DNA of 64,000 nt from Hymenoscyphus infarciens (lineage: Eukaryota; Ascomycota; Leotiomycetes; Helotiales; Helotiaceae): contig LLCB01000071.1 in the NCBI GenBank assembly GCA_001414345.1, positions 147,399-211,398 on the forward strand. The letters run 5' to 3'. Below the pieces are notes generated by a model that saw nothing but the letters and a program-made list of their open reading frames with translations, was not told the DNA's origin and did no database searches. How positions within the stretch are numbered: position 1 is the stretch's first letter; the number at the start of each line of letters is the position of its first letter. Positions 23,601 through 34,893 of this stretch are shown here, piece by piece. The position numbers were made by a program, and so were the translations under genes.

Positions 23601-26600
23601 TAACCTAACTTATTATAGAATAGCTTAGCTTTACTTTAAATAACATCTCTAACCTTAGCTTAATATTCCTTACTCTATTCTAGCCTAATATTAGCTTAAG
23701 AAATATCAATTAGATTATTAATTAGTTATACTAGGTAAGGCTAACTGTCGAGATACTTACCTTTAAGCTGTTCTAGTACTAGAAGTAGCCTTTTAAATAC
23801 GTTAATAAGGTTAAGGTATATAGAATAATTAACTAATAGAGGTTTGTCTAATAGCTTAAGGAATCCTAGTAACTATTCTTTTATAATCCTTATAAGAGCG
23901 TTACTAAGGTTCGCGAATATAAGAGGTTTTTAATCCCTATTAGTGATTATACACACGAGGCTACTAAATTAGTTTAGTACTAGGCTACTTTTCTAGTATA
24001 GTCTAACTATATACTCTTATACTAACACTAGTAACTTCTTATTATAATAAACGCTAATATTCTAGCCCTATATAGTATTAATAACAGTGTCTTCTACTAT
24101 ATAGATTATTATATATTTAAGCTCCTTTTCTTCTTAATCTAATAAATAGGAGATATAGAATTTATAACCATAGTAATCTAGATAATTAATACTATACTCT
24201 TTCGCCTAATAGAAGTTTAAGTGATTTAGCTTTAGAAATAAAGTACTTATAAGTATATTATAGCCTAGCTTATTAATAATATAGAATTCCGCTTTAAAGG
24301 GGAACTCTTACTTAGAGGTATCTTAGATAGTAAAAGGAATCTTTATAAAATTTCAAAGCCTTTAAGCGCCTTTCCTAATACCTAAAAGGCTAACTATGTT
24401 TAATCCTTCTTCTATCTTAATATATAAGAAGAAACAATCTACTATATACTTAGTTATAAGATTTATACTTAAACTAGTATCTGTGTAAAATTCAATATCC
24501 TAGCCTAATAAAGTAGTAAGGACGTACTTTATACTTATATAGTAGTAATACTAAGTACTGTTTATAAAGTACTTACTATTACTCTTCTATTTTACGTTAA
24601 GGACTATAATCTTTTTAGCTCTTTTATATAGTTAATTAGTATATAATAGCTTATTAAGGAACTCTATACTATCTAATAAGGTATCTATTCTAATTATCTC
24701 TTTAATTAGTATATCTAGGAGTAATAGGGTTACTAGGCTCTTTACTAACAGATTTATAGAAGATAAGGAAAGCAGAGTAGTAGAAGAAGGTATATATATT
24801 ATATTCGTCTCTTATAGTATAGGAGAATCGAGTAGAGCGACGATAATTATTAGTAAAATACTAGGTATAAATAGGATAAGTAATATTTTAGCTAGATAGC
24901 TTATTTTAGATAGTTTATCGTTTTTAACTTTTTTTTAGGTTTTCTACTAGTAATAGGTCTAGATTAGGTAATAGTAAAGATATATGATTTTCCTATTATA
25001 CTACGATATTAATATTAAGTAATAGGGTTATAATAGGAATTCTCATAGATAGCTTACTACCTTAGAGCAACTACTATATTCGTTTTCTAAATCTAAATTA
25101 TTTAAACTAATATATAGATCAGTCTTAAATCCGTCTAAAGCGCCGATAATTATCTAGTATATATACTCGTCTATAGCTACTAAGTCTAAAGGTTCGGCTT
25201 CTCTAAAGTATACTAGGACTATAGCGGTACTTATAGGTTACTATAACTGCTTTTAACTGTTCTCTAAAGAGGGTTAAAGTAGCTATTACTATTACTATTG
25301 TCTCTATATAAATTAAGTAGCCGCTCTTAGTATAAATCTTAGTTATATAGGCTATATAGGCTATATTAGTAGAGGTATCTAGTAGTTTTAAGCGTATAGA
25401 GAATTAAAAGGCTGCCTACTAAATTACTAAAACTAGGCCGCTAGTAGGCTAAATCCAGACTATCTAAATTGTTATAGAATAAAGGGATTAAAGAGTTACT
25501 TATCTCTACTATTCTAATAATTACTTTAAGAGTTTTAACTATATCCGTTGTTATATCTCTTAAAGTTGTTATTAACCCTTCTATTATCTTACTTCTCTTT
25601 TGTATAATTCTCCTAGTTACTCTTACTTAATCGACTCTTACTATATAATTTAGACTTCTTAAACTTTTTCTTTAGTAATTTATTCTCCTTACTAAGTATC
25701 TTAAATTTCTTGTTTTAGATAGTCTAAGATACTTGTACTATAGACTCTATAGTATATACCTTCTTTTTAAGAAATTCTAGTATATTACTAAATAGCTTTA
25801 GTATAATTGTAGAGCCTAGTGTAGGGTTAAGTCTAGTATAAATTCTATATACTAAGTAGTCTTTATTAGTAGACCTAGCTTCGATATAAAGTAATTGCTT
25901 CTTTACTATATATACCTAAAGGGGGTATTAGTTCTTAAATTTAAACTAAAATTCTTCCTTATTAGCTTAGATAAGTAGTATTAATACGTCTTTTTAAAAC
26001 TGTTTGTTTATCTAGCTTCTAAGCTTATTATAGTCTAAAAGTATCTAGGTCCTAGTATTTAGTATAAGTCTATTATACTAGACCTAGGCGTTGTCTATTA
26101 GAGCTTAGGATATAAGGCTTAATATTATCTTCTTACTATAGATCTATATAAATCCCTCGACCTAGTTAAACTATAAAGTAACTAGTATCTTACTACTATA
26201 TTCGATATCTCTTATCTTAAGATATAGTTAATATTATTATTAGTTATTAGAGTCCTATTACTTATATCTATAAGAGGATTTATAAGAGGATTAACAAAGA
26301 GATTAATAAGGGGTTCTAAGTAGAGATTTACTAAGACAAGGGTTCGCCTATTCTAGTCTAGGTTAGAATTAGGTAAGGAGCGCTATAAATTTATCTTCTA
26401 TAGCTAGGCTATCTAGTAATTTAAATAGTTATACTATACTAGCTTTAAGGTCGTTTAAGAGGTCGTCTCTTAGTAGGTTAAATACTAACTCTATATCCTC
26501 TAGATCCTCGTCTATAATAAGTAGTCAGAGGTTCGTATACCTAGTAATATCCTTAGCCGCCTTATTTACTATAAAATTAATAATTATAGCGTCTCTCTAC

Positions 26601-27100
26601 TAAAGCTGCCTAGTATATAGTACCTTAGGTTCTACTATTATAATAGGTCTACTACTTAAAGGTAGGGTTAGAAGCTTATTAATTTTATTAAAGAAGTCTA
26701 AATTAATAGACTCTTAATCTAATAAGAGGGGCCTTAATTAGTATAAAGCAAAAGCTATTCAAGGTATAGGATTAAACGCAGCGATAATATCTACTAGCTT
26801 AGGGGCCTTAAAGTAAGCGTTAGAGCTAGGGATTAAGCTAGAATAACTTAGTATAGAGCTAGAAGAGGATAGTACTATAGGTTCTTCTCTAATTATAGTA
26901 AAGTTTAAAATATCGTCTCTACTAATAATAGTTAAGTCTTCGTAGATACTAAAGGCTCTCTCTTCTTAATATTTAGTAATTACAATATCTAGATTATTAT
27001 TAAGATTTACTCCTTTCTTATCTCTTCTAAGTACTAGTCTTTAACATATAAGCACTTTGATCTCGTCGAGTCTACTAGAGCTTATAGAAATAGGACTAGA
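20650..27100 (-). pseudogene. gag-pol polyprotein of the Gypsy chromovirus (RIP-inactivated)
   Basis: Minus-strand translation with many TAG/TAA codons shows: gag-like sequence with a Lys-rich coiled stretch (about 25750-25600); reverse transcriptase with VVDLRRIN (about 23380-23360), FSILNIIKSF and FINNTIIF at the FxDD-type catalytic box (about 23085-23060, both Asp now Asn); integrase with SLPNSIIS, NSKF and VGNSQVE (about 21520-21360); and a chromodomain-like segment (RFIIKDI, YKIKWLSYKET with W as TAG; about 20795-20675). This order, with RT before integrase and a terminal chromodomain, defines chromoviral Ty3/Gypsy elements. The polyprotein would copy element RNA and integrate it with targeting to modified histones. 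The stops make it inactive. Confidence 0.88.
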
Positions 27101-27719
27101 GGCTCTTAGGATATAAGAGTTAACTAGTATAATAGATATATCTTATAAATAGTATATATAAGAAGCTAATAGAGTCTATAAGGCTTATAGAGCTAGAGTA
27201 CTTAGCAGAGCCTTAAGGAGCTTAGAAAAGGGGTTTTTAGGTATAATAGATTGTTCTAATAGTGTTAAGGATAGAGCCGATTCTACTAGAACTCTTAGGG
27301 TAGGCTCTTTTATATATCTACTATTCTTTTAGTATCTACCTTATTCGTTATAGTAGCTACTATGTTTGTTAAGAATTTTTTTAGATTTAGGTTTTACTAG
27401 TACTTCTCCTTTCTAAGGCTTTCTTATATAAATTATAAGTAATATATATATATATAGAGCAGAATAGGTATAAGAGAGGTATCCTTTATCTTTCTTACTA
27501 ACCTACTAGAGATCTAGGAGACGGTTATACTTATTACTAGATAGTATATATACTAATAGCTAGATTCTAATTAAGTATTTAAATTATAAGATTAGGAAGT
27601 AGACGAGAGAGAGAGAGATAAGGGTTATAGGTTATAAGTTATAATGTGGTTAGTAGAAGGTAGGGGTTTAATAATTTTAAAGGGATTATATATAGTTCGA
27701 ATTTAGAGTATTGCTACTA

Positions 27720-27903
27720 TATAGTATAAGGGACAGATTATAGATTAGGAGCTTATAGCTAGGCCTGATAAAATACGTGAAAGTAATCTCTTATATAGTA
27801 TGGTAATAAACGTCTAAAGAGAGAAGGGGAGAGTGCGGAGCACTCGTAACTATCTACACCTGCAGGTCCGCCACTAGTATGGTCACGTGTCCTTCCCGCA
27901 ACA
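27720..27903 (-). repeat. Right LTR (5' LTR) of the 14.3-kb Gypsy element
   Basis: 184-bp partner of the copy at 13624-13807. It ends CCGCAACA and is followed by the GTAAC duplication at 27904-27908. It lies 50 bases beyond the stop codon of the GH76 gene and is less mutated than the left copy. Confidence 0.92.
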
Positions 27904-27953
27904 GTAACCTCATGTCTCTTATTTAAGAGTCGGAGAAAGGCAACCTCTCTATC

Positions 27954-29324
27954 TTATAACATTATCACCATCGATCTAAAAACTACAATCAATAACCCCA
28001 TTCCAACGCCAAGTGTATTTCCACCACTCCCAGAAGGTTTAGGGGTCCCAGTGGCCGAGCTTGCGCTAGCACCAGCAACCGTTGAACTCGGAGCTCTATT
28101 AGCTGTCGAGGTACTCCTATTTGAACTCGCACTTCCACTTCCACTTCCCACTTTCAAAATAGAATTCTGATCATACAGCAACCCTTGCACCGCGTTCAAA
28201 GCACTCAGCTCATTCCCAACATTACTTGAAGAATTCTGCTCCTTCCCACTCCACTCGAATGCACATCTCTTCCCATCACACGCCTTCCCTGCCGCCACAG
28301 CAGTGCTCTTCAACTTGGAGGAGATGACAGAAGCGGTGTATGGAGCAACCGAAATAGTATCCACTAAGTTGCCAATCAGGATTCCCTTGAAAGCATGCAT
28401 ATCTACATTGCAAGTTCCCTTCTCCTCACATGCAACCTCCTTCGCCACTCCGCCAGGGAAGAAAGTCGTAAGGGCCTTGTTGAGAAGTCCATCCAAGGTA
28501 TTTTTCCACACCGAATCGCCGTTGGTGATGTTGTACATGTAGGCGGCGCCAGCAATATAGGTACCAGCCACATAAGAGAATTGGACCTTGTTAACCTGCT
28601 TACAATCTCCTGCCGTGGAAGCTCCATCATAAACCTTAAAATCGTTGATGAATGCACTTCCATTAAACCATTGGTAAGACTTCGTCGCCCACTCAGAATA
28701 AGTCGTATTTCCCGTGTAACGCGCAAGTCGAGAGGATAACTGAAAGAACAATCCCGTAGAAATGCTGTTTTTATAATTATACCCCGTAAGAAAAGGGTAA
28801 ATCTGCCCTCTCAGCCCTCCCCCACAAGAAGCATCATCCCATCGCACAACTTGCTCATTGAAAACCTCTGCGGCAAGAGATACCCAACTAGGCGCGCCTT
28901 GTACGGTAGGGAAATTGGCTTCAGCGGCAGAGAGAGAGGCTAAAGCCCAAATTGCCTGGTCGTCGTTTCCTGCTTGTGTAGACCAGTTTTTGGGCAGGTA
29001 ATCGTTATTAACTCCGACTTGCGAGAGAAGTCCTTGGGAGATGAGAGACGAGTATTGGGTGTCGCCTGTGAGTTTTTGGTATTGAAGGAGGGTAGACCAC
29101 ATGGAACCTGCTTCCCACCAGTAGTACGGGGCGCCGAGGACGCCAATTATGTTACCGGTTTCGTTGCCATGGTAGTATGAGACGACATTTTTGGCGAGGG
29201 TCGAGGCAGCGGATTTAATGGAAGTTGGGGCAGAAGTACCACCGACGCTGTTTACGTCTATATCGATACTATAGACTCCCGAAGAAAATGCCACAAGGCA
29301 AGCGAATGTCGTGGTATGACGCAT
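27954..29324 (-). CDS. GPI-anchored glycoside hydrolase family 76 protein (Dfg5/Dcw1-like)
   Basis: Single-exon frame of 456 residues. Residues 1-19 are a signal peptide. The GH76 fold follows, with the family's adjacent catalytic aspartates at about 121-122 in AGNDDQAIWALA, plus the characteristic APYYWWEAGSMW near residue 65 and CGGGLRGQIY near 175. The C-terminus is a Ser/Thr-rich stretch and a hydrophobic tail (TLGVGMGLLIVVF) fitting a GPI signal. Members of this family act on alpha-1,6-mannan and are thought to transfer GPI-anchored glycoproteins into the fungal cell wall. Length matches the family (about 450). The ATG chosen is the only one giving a signal peptide. The retrotransposon's target duplication begins 48 bases past the stop, so the native 3' UTR and terminator have probably been displaced. 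Confidence 0.93.
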   Translation of the reverse strand: MRHTTTFACLVAFSSGVYSIDIDVNSVGGTSAPTSIKSAASTLAKNVVSYYHGNETGNIIGVLGAPYYWWEAGSMWSTLLQYQKLTGDTQYSSLISQGLLSQVGVNNDYLPKNWSTQAGNDDQAIWALASLSAAEANFPTVQGAPSWVSLAAEVFNEQVVRWDDASCGGGLRGQIYPFLTGYNYKNSISTGLFFQLSSRLARYTGNTTYSEWATKSYQWFNGSAFINDFKVYDGASTAGDCKQVNKVQFSYVAGTYIAGAAYMYNITNGDSVWKNTLDGLLNKALTTFFPGGVAKEVACEEKGTCNVDMHAFKGILIGNLVDTISVAPYTASVISSKLKSTAVAAGKACDGKRCAFEWSGKEQNSSSNVGNELSALNAVQGLLYDQNSILKVGSGSGSASSNRSTSTANRAPSSTVAGASASSATGTPKPSGSGGNTLGVGMGLLIVVFRSMVIML

Positions 29325-30080
29325 GATGAGGATTTGAACAGATAAACGAACGCGAGTATGTGAAAAAGACTGTTAAGAAATCAACCCTAATCTCGACTGG
29401 CGCACAAAATTCTATATAAACTGATAATGAGAAGGAACCAGTAAGATTATATATAGCAAAGTTATTGCACGAAAGTGTCAGAATCCTTGGAAAAATCCAC
29501 GAGGAGAACTTGAAGGAAAGAAAGTTGAGGCTATACGAACGAAATTAGACGTGAACTAGATCCACGTCAACACGAGGCGCATGGGCTTGCCCCATAATGC
29601 CCCAGGGTTTCAGCCAACACTATTGGTTACTGTGCCGCAGCCTTTGAGGCACCAAGAAGCTTAGCCACCCTTTGCAGGATTTAGAAACAGATCTTACTTC
29701 CATTACCGGCTTGGCCCTTAAGCTCCTGACTAAGCGGAAAATACGAGATCGATTCCATCTAAAGAACCAGACCGAGGTAAATATGAAAAAATATAATACC
29801 AGTCTTGTTATAAACAAAAGATACCATAAAGCGAAAGTATCATCTTTTCTTCCAGCAAGTTCAGTGAAAATGGAGGGGCTCGTGATAGTGGCATGATACG
29901 AGCATAGAGTCGTATTCAGGTTGGAATAGGCTATCTTGTCACCAATGCTTCACTATGATGATTTCCAATGTTCGAAGATGAAAAAAAGGGAAATCGAACA
30001 TACCGTTGAACACGAAGAATGAATTCTCCACCAATGCTAGCATTCATAACCAAAAGACAGCGCTTGGATTGCCATCACAT
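29325..30080. other. Intergenic, 5' flank of the GH76 gene
   Basis: Normal-composition sequence containing the presumed GH76 promoter. A 74-codon plus frame at 29672-29896 is Lys-rich but has no recognisable features and I do not call it. Confidence 0.5.
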
Positions 30081-30407
30081 CTATGGTGACGGCATCATAG
30101 CTGGATCACCACCAGGGGTTGCAAAGGTCCGTAATTGTAGTGGTGACTCGCAAGACACTTGCCCTTTTGCAATTTTCCTAAATTCTTCTGGAAGATTTAG
30201 CCTGACATTGACCTGATATTTGAGCCTTGGATTGTTTTCCCGAGTCTTGGCTGAACAATTGATTAAGGTATTCGACTCTTGATTAATTCCAATTGCGAAT
30301 TGCTGCAGCCCACGTTGCAACTTCTCATAAGAAACCTTGATATTTGTTTTGAACCTGATGGTGTTTGCCTTTCTGTTGAATTCCCTGTTTGCGTGTTTGT
30401 GAGGCAT
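30081..30407 (-). CDS. Small hypothetical protein (108 residues), weakly supported
   Basis: Uninterrupted minus frame from an ATG at 30407 (an in-frame ATG at 30431 would add eight residues) to a stop at 30081. Composition is that of a soluble, basic protein with alternating charged and hydrophobic residues (for example VSYEKLQRGLQQFAIGI and YQVNVRLNLPEEFRKI). I recognise no domain, signal peptide or membrane segment. The frame is longer than expected by chance at this composition, and neighbouring frames read less protein-like. It may be a single exon of a larger or decayed gene. It lies about 330 bases past the stop of the membrane-protein gene on the same strand. Confidence 0.35.
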   Translation of the reverse strand: MPHKHANREFNRKANTIRFKTNIKVSYEKLQRGLQQFAIGINQESNTLINCSAKTRENNPRLKYQVNVRLNLPEEFRKIAKGQVSCESPLQLRTFATPGGDPAMMPSP

Positions 30408-30739
30408 TGTATCCTGGCAATGAGCCCACACGCGGTGGCGCAGTTATGAGGGATCCAGTCTGTTCGACAATATTAGAAGTTACAATAAAACAGGATTTAA
30501 TCCACTTACTCGTATACAAGAGGCGCTTTGTCATCCTCGTACATCAAAGCCTCTTCAAAAGGTAACTTCAATTTTTCTCGGATAAACTCTTACTCTCATA
30601 CTAGGGCTATGTGGGTAGAATTACCATCGTTGCTGATGGTAAAAATATTTGGACAGCCTTTGGTTCGCCCCCTTTGAACGGCCGAGAAATGATCTGCCTA
30701 TGTCAGGGAAAGAAAATCGAGAAAACGAGGGAAGATGCA

Positions 30740-32316
30740 TCAATTCGCGAACTGAGGAATAGACAAGAACGCAGTTAAAATCGGAACAAGTGCTGTGAGG
30801 GTCGCTTCAACCTTCCCAATGGAATTCTGCAAGATATATCCTCCCCAAATATCACCAGTATGCTCACCAATAAGTATATGGGCAACGCCAATAGCCCACA
30901 GGTGAAATGCCACGATCACAGAAGCAAAGCAAGCCAAGATCCCCAAGCATGGATTCTTCTTGAATCCGATGCCTGATCCAACAAGCAGTACGACGATAGA
31001 TGGTACAGAAATAGCACTAATCTGTGGACGCAAAACTGGTAAATCTGTTCGTCCAAAAATTTGGGTAAACCTTAAGACCGGAATATAAAATCCATAGCCA
31101 GCAAAGAAAGCGAATAACCAAGCTAGGCCAGGAAGCCAAACTATGAATGGTATACCGCTGCCCATGGCAATCATAGCAATTATGGAAATTATGGCTTGAA
31201 AACCACGAACCCACATGAGTTGCACCAGAGCCTTGGCTATCCTACTTGTTCCCAAATCCGTGATGATGGCATGGTTGGTGCAGTTATCAACGGCTTTGAT
31301 ACTTTCATAGAGGGCGAAAATCTAGTCCCAGGCAGTTTACTTCTTGAGAAAGGTCTAAAAGTTCTTTTGGGGGTAAAGAAGAGTATGCTAACACCCAATA
31401 ACTACTCGAATAGAGAAAAACAGCTCCAAGAATTTGAGACTTACCATCTTCGAAGCTGCCGAAAGGGCTTCGAAAAGGAGGGATAACGAAAACATGGAAT
31501 CGCCGTCAGAGATGAGTTTTACTGCGGTTGCGACAGCGATGGTGAGAGTGATGAGATCAGAAAGCCATGAGTAGAAACCGAGAACACCAACAGGTACTAT
31601 GATTCTGAGACATTGGAGAGATTGTTGATCGCTGAGGGATGAAGTGTGGTTTTGGGGTGCCCTCGGAGAAATTAACCCATGTGGCTTTCTGTTAAGAGCT
31701 TGTGTTGGTGGTAAAGCTGTGAGTCTTGGTGACTGTGAAGCTAGTTTCGGGTTCGATGTAGCTCTTGACTTCGTCGTGGATGTCGTCAACCAAACATCAG
31801 TTCGATGGAGTTCTAGATTGATATTCGGGGCGTAGGCAGTCCCAGGTGAGACAAGCGTCTTCTGCAAAGGTTGTTGGACTCCCTTATTCGGACCGTAAAG
31901 GAATTTGGATGTCTGGGTGGCATAAACACTATAACAGAAGCTGTCGGATGTTGAGTCGAAGCCTCTTGAAAGCAACTTAGCACCTACAACTAAATAGAGC
32001 CTGATCAATAAAAAGGGACTAGTCTATGTGTACCTTGGACAACAGACTGCGAAGTCTGATTCTTGTTGAGATGTGAAACCTTGCAAAGGGCTTCGGGTAT
32101 ATCCCAACGGACATTTCCACGATCCCGTAACAGAGGGTGTAAATTTGGTTGAAAATGTTGTGGAAACCGACGGCATGAGTTCCTCCATTTCGGTTGAATT
32201 GGACCAGATATATGGCTAGAACAAAGGAAAGGGTCTATGGTAGAACTTGGTAGCATAACAAACTCTTTTAAGTTGCAATTGACCGTTGATATAGCCAAGA
32301 CAAGCTGAAAAGACAT
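30740..32316 (-). CDS. Cys-rich, multi-pass integral membrane protein, function unknown (four exons)
   Basis: Exons proposed are 32316-32284, 32215-32034, 31964-31445 and 31321-30740 (438 residues). Introns are 68, 69 and 123 bases. The last has a consensus GTAAGT donor and the second joins CCP to RGFDSTSDSFCYSVY. The N-terminal part is extracellular-like (GSWKCPLGYT, then FAVCCPRGF), resembling the CPxGY...CCPxGF modules of fungal surface proteins. A Ser/Thr/Arg-rich linker follows, then several hydrophobic segments (for example IIVPVGVLGFYSW, ITLTIAVATAVKL, AIISIIAMIAMG, FIVWLPGLAWLFAFFAGYGF, VPSIVVLLVGSGIG, CLGILACFASVIVAFHLWAIG). A transporter or receptor role cannot be assigned. The first exon (11 residues, donor GTCAAT) is the weakest part; the true signal peptide may lie upstream. 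An alternative frame at 32316-32034 is open but does not join to the Cys module. Confidence 0.65.
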
Positions 32317-33084
32317 GGCGAATCGATGTGCCAGATGTACGCCACTGGGGTAATTGTCGAATCACGATTCAAAATGATAAGGAGCAACCTCCTCAAATTA
32401 ACTGCTTATTGAAAAAGGCGACGCAGTCACCGTATTCGGGTTGAAGGATCCATAATTGCACCAACATGATAGGAAGGGAGTAATGCACCCACGGGACGGG
32501 ACGAGCGGGAAAAGCTTGTGATACAAGGATAATTGAAGAGAAAGAACGCCACGCCGATAATGAGGATTCCTCAAGCGCTTCCTGGCCTGAACAAGTGAAG
32601 ACCGGAGAATAAACGCCGGATGGGGTACAGGGACCCGAAATGCAATGCCATTGGGACATGTGTGAAAACATGGACCCAAAGAGAAATATAGGAAAGCGAG
32701 GCTGCCAAATTTAGATTATCGTGATCCAAAATTCGCATATCCCGCCTCCATCACTTGTTGCCTGCTCGAGCCGGTCAATCGTCTCAACCTTCCTACAGGA
32801 ACAGGGCGCCTACGTCTCACCCATGTCGATGATCGACCAAATATACTTGCAACTGAAAAGACTGTCATCCCCAGCTGTTTTGAGTCGTGAAACTGTTGAA
32901 ATATGGTTGATGTTTTAATGAATCGCGTTGTGTGAGCGGTGAAAGGGTTTCCCCAGGCTGGTCCTTTTCCTTTGTGTATAAGTATTGGGTGCCGATTTAG
33001 AAGGATTTTTCCGAGTCACGTGGGTATACTCGCCTAGAAATTCTAAATCCACATCTGTATGATAATAAACTAACCTCCGCGGCG
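32317..33084. other. Divergent intergenic region
   Basis: Separates the minus-strand membrane protein from the plus-strand F-box/ankyrin gene and should hold both promoters. Two overlapping minus frames at 32393-32679 are open, but lack a signal peptide or a clean splice into the downstream gene. An upstream exon of the membrane protein could hide here. Confidence 0.45.
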
Positions 33085-34793
33085 ATGACCATCCACGAAA
33101 CATGCGACCTTGAGATTGTTGCTGGCAACACAACAGTATTTCTTATCCACAACATTTGTTTCCCCCCAACATTAATGATGCAAAGAGTATACCCGAGTCT
33201 CCCCTACAAGCTCCCTTCACCAGAAGAACCAAAGAACCAAAATGGCCTCACCCTCCTATCCCTTCCCACGGAGCTCCTCCAGGCAGTCATCAATGAAATG
33301 GTTTCCGCCTTCGGGATATACCAAGCTGTCAAGTTGCGTTTGATAAGTAGTAATCATTTCCTCCAATATCAGATATTATGAGACAAAAGTCTAACTTGTC
33401 AACAGAATGGTTCAATGAATTACTCCTAGATGTGATTTCCGAAGGACCGTACATCAAATTCGCCGTCTTGGAACCCAGAAAAAAGAGGATGATTCCCCCA
33501 TCGTTCCTAGCAGCATTCTTAATAGTCCGTTATGAGAAATTCTACCGGTTTAAGGGATCATTGATGAACATCATCTACCGCTCTGTTCAGCGTCTCGAAG
33601 ACGATGATGGTGTTCTTCTCAACCACTCAGTTCGAGCAAAACGAATCGCAGCCCTTTGTCATGCCGTAGCGAGAAATTTGCACTGTGAGGAAATCATCCG
33701 GTTAGGTGATACAAGTGATGCATTTTACCTTGATTGGGATTCCCGCGATGAGAACTATGGTGCTTTGATAGCAGCCGTTTCCACTGGAGATGTCACCTCA
33801 ACTCGTGACTGGCTCAAAGAAATAAAGCCCACCTCAACAAGAGCAGAAGATTGTTTCGGAACAGCATTGGTGGCAGCAGCCTCAAGCGGTCAATACTCAA
33901 CCACTCTTATGGTTTTGAAGCATGGGGCAAATGTAAACGACTGCGAAAAAACTTACCCTTACCGCACTGCTTTGGGAGAAGCATGTTCCGCTGGACAAAG
34001 TTCAATAGCAAAACTCCTCCTAGAGCCAACTTACAAGTTCAACCGCTCGTATCACCACTATCAATCTGCCGTAGAAAGTGCCATCTCAGCCCACCACTGG
34101 GATCTCGCTCAATACCTCATCGAAGTAAGCGGGTTACAATACACCGCTTCCCTCAAAAATCGCCTCTTCTTCCAAGCAGCCATAGCAGGAAATGTCCCAC
34201 TCATATCCTCAATGCTCGATGCTGGAGCAGATATCAATCAGACACCCCCCTCACACCTACAAATTTACAACCACTCCGTCTTAGGTTGCGCAGCTTTGAA
34301 AGGCCAATTCGAAGTTGCGAAACTGCTTTTATCGCGTGGAATCGATAAGTCGAGTTACCGATTTAACAACGCCCTCGTAGGAGCCGCCCAACAGGGCGAC
34401 ATTTCCGTCGCTGCCCTCCTTCTCGATTCTGGCGCAGATATCAACCATTTGGTGACTGGAAATGGTTATCATACCCTTGTAGATACACCTGTTAGCGCCG
34501 CTTCTCGTATGCGACGCGTTCGTATGGTTCGTTTCCTCCTTTCTCGCGGAGCAGATCCAAAAGCAGGTGGAAAAGGAGATTCCTCATTATTACTTGCTTG
34601 TAAGACGGGGGCGTTTTCCATTGCAAGGATGCTTGTTGAAGCGGGTGTTGACCCCAACGGCTACCAATCTCGAAGAAGCCGTCGTTCAGTACCGATACTC
34701 ACAGCTCTGAAGAGGGGGCATTACCGAGTCGCGGATCTTTTGTTGATTTTGGGCGCGAGGAGTATAAGTCCAAATTTCCAGGAGGCGCTTTGA
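33085..34793 (+). CDS. F-box and ankyrin-repeat protein
   Basis: Exons are 33085-33346 and 33406-34793. The 59-base intron (GTAGTA donor, CTAAC branch site, CAACAG acceptor) is in phase 1 and joins to RLIKWFNELLLDVI. The product has 549 residues. Residues about 55-95 are F-box-like (LLSLPTELLQAVINEM, then VKLRLI). From about residue 175 to the end there are roughly ten ankyrin repeats with typical helices (ALVAAASSGQYSTTLMVLKHGA, SVLGCAALKGQFEVAKLLLSRG, LLLACKTGAFSIARMLVEAGVD). F-box proteins usually bring substrates to SCF ubiquitin ligases, with the ankyrin array binding the substrate; the substrate is unknown. It could also be only an ankyrin protein with a degenerate F-box. An internal ATG pair at about 33175 is an alternative start. 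Confidence 0.85.
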
Positions 34794-34893
34794 CTATGGC
34801 GTATCTTGGGTTTTTTTTTTGTTTGGTGTTTGGAACAGGAGTTTGTCAAGATTTGGATATCTCGGCTCTAATGTTCGATCAGAATCTACCTAA

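Larger units (their letters stand above)
13624..27903 (-). mobile_element. 14.28-kb Ty3/Gypsy chromovirus with extra 3' coding region, RIP-mutated
   Basis: Two direct repeats, 13624-13807 and 27720-27903 (184 bp each), differ only by transitions. They are flanked by the perfect 5-bp duplication GTAAC at 13619-13623 and 27904-27908. Termini are TG..CA, with TG mutated to TA in the right copy. Minus-strand order from the right LTR is gag-like (about 27000-25000), reverse transcriptase (about 23650-22500), integrase (about 21900-21000) and a chromodomain-like C-terminus (about 20800-20670), then about 6.5 kb of further coding-like sequence before the left LTR. Next to the right LTR the internal sequence on the minus strand (27719 downwards) contains ATTCGAA, possibly a decayed tRNA primer site, but the spacing is off by one. 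CpA/TpG depletion shows heavy RIP. At 14.3 kb it is far longer than ordinary fungal Gypsy elements of 5-8 kb. Confidence 0.93.

Noticed and set aside
32034..32316. Long open minus frame starting MSFQLVLAISTVNC
   Set aside because: Joining it to exon 31983 keeps frame, but the alternative frame gives GSWKCPLGYT and FAVCCP splicing to RGFDSTSDSFC, a much better protein; only its first 11 codons are retained, tentatively.
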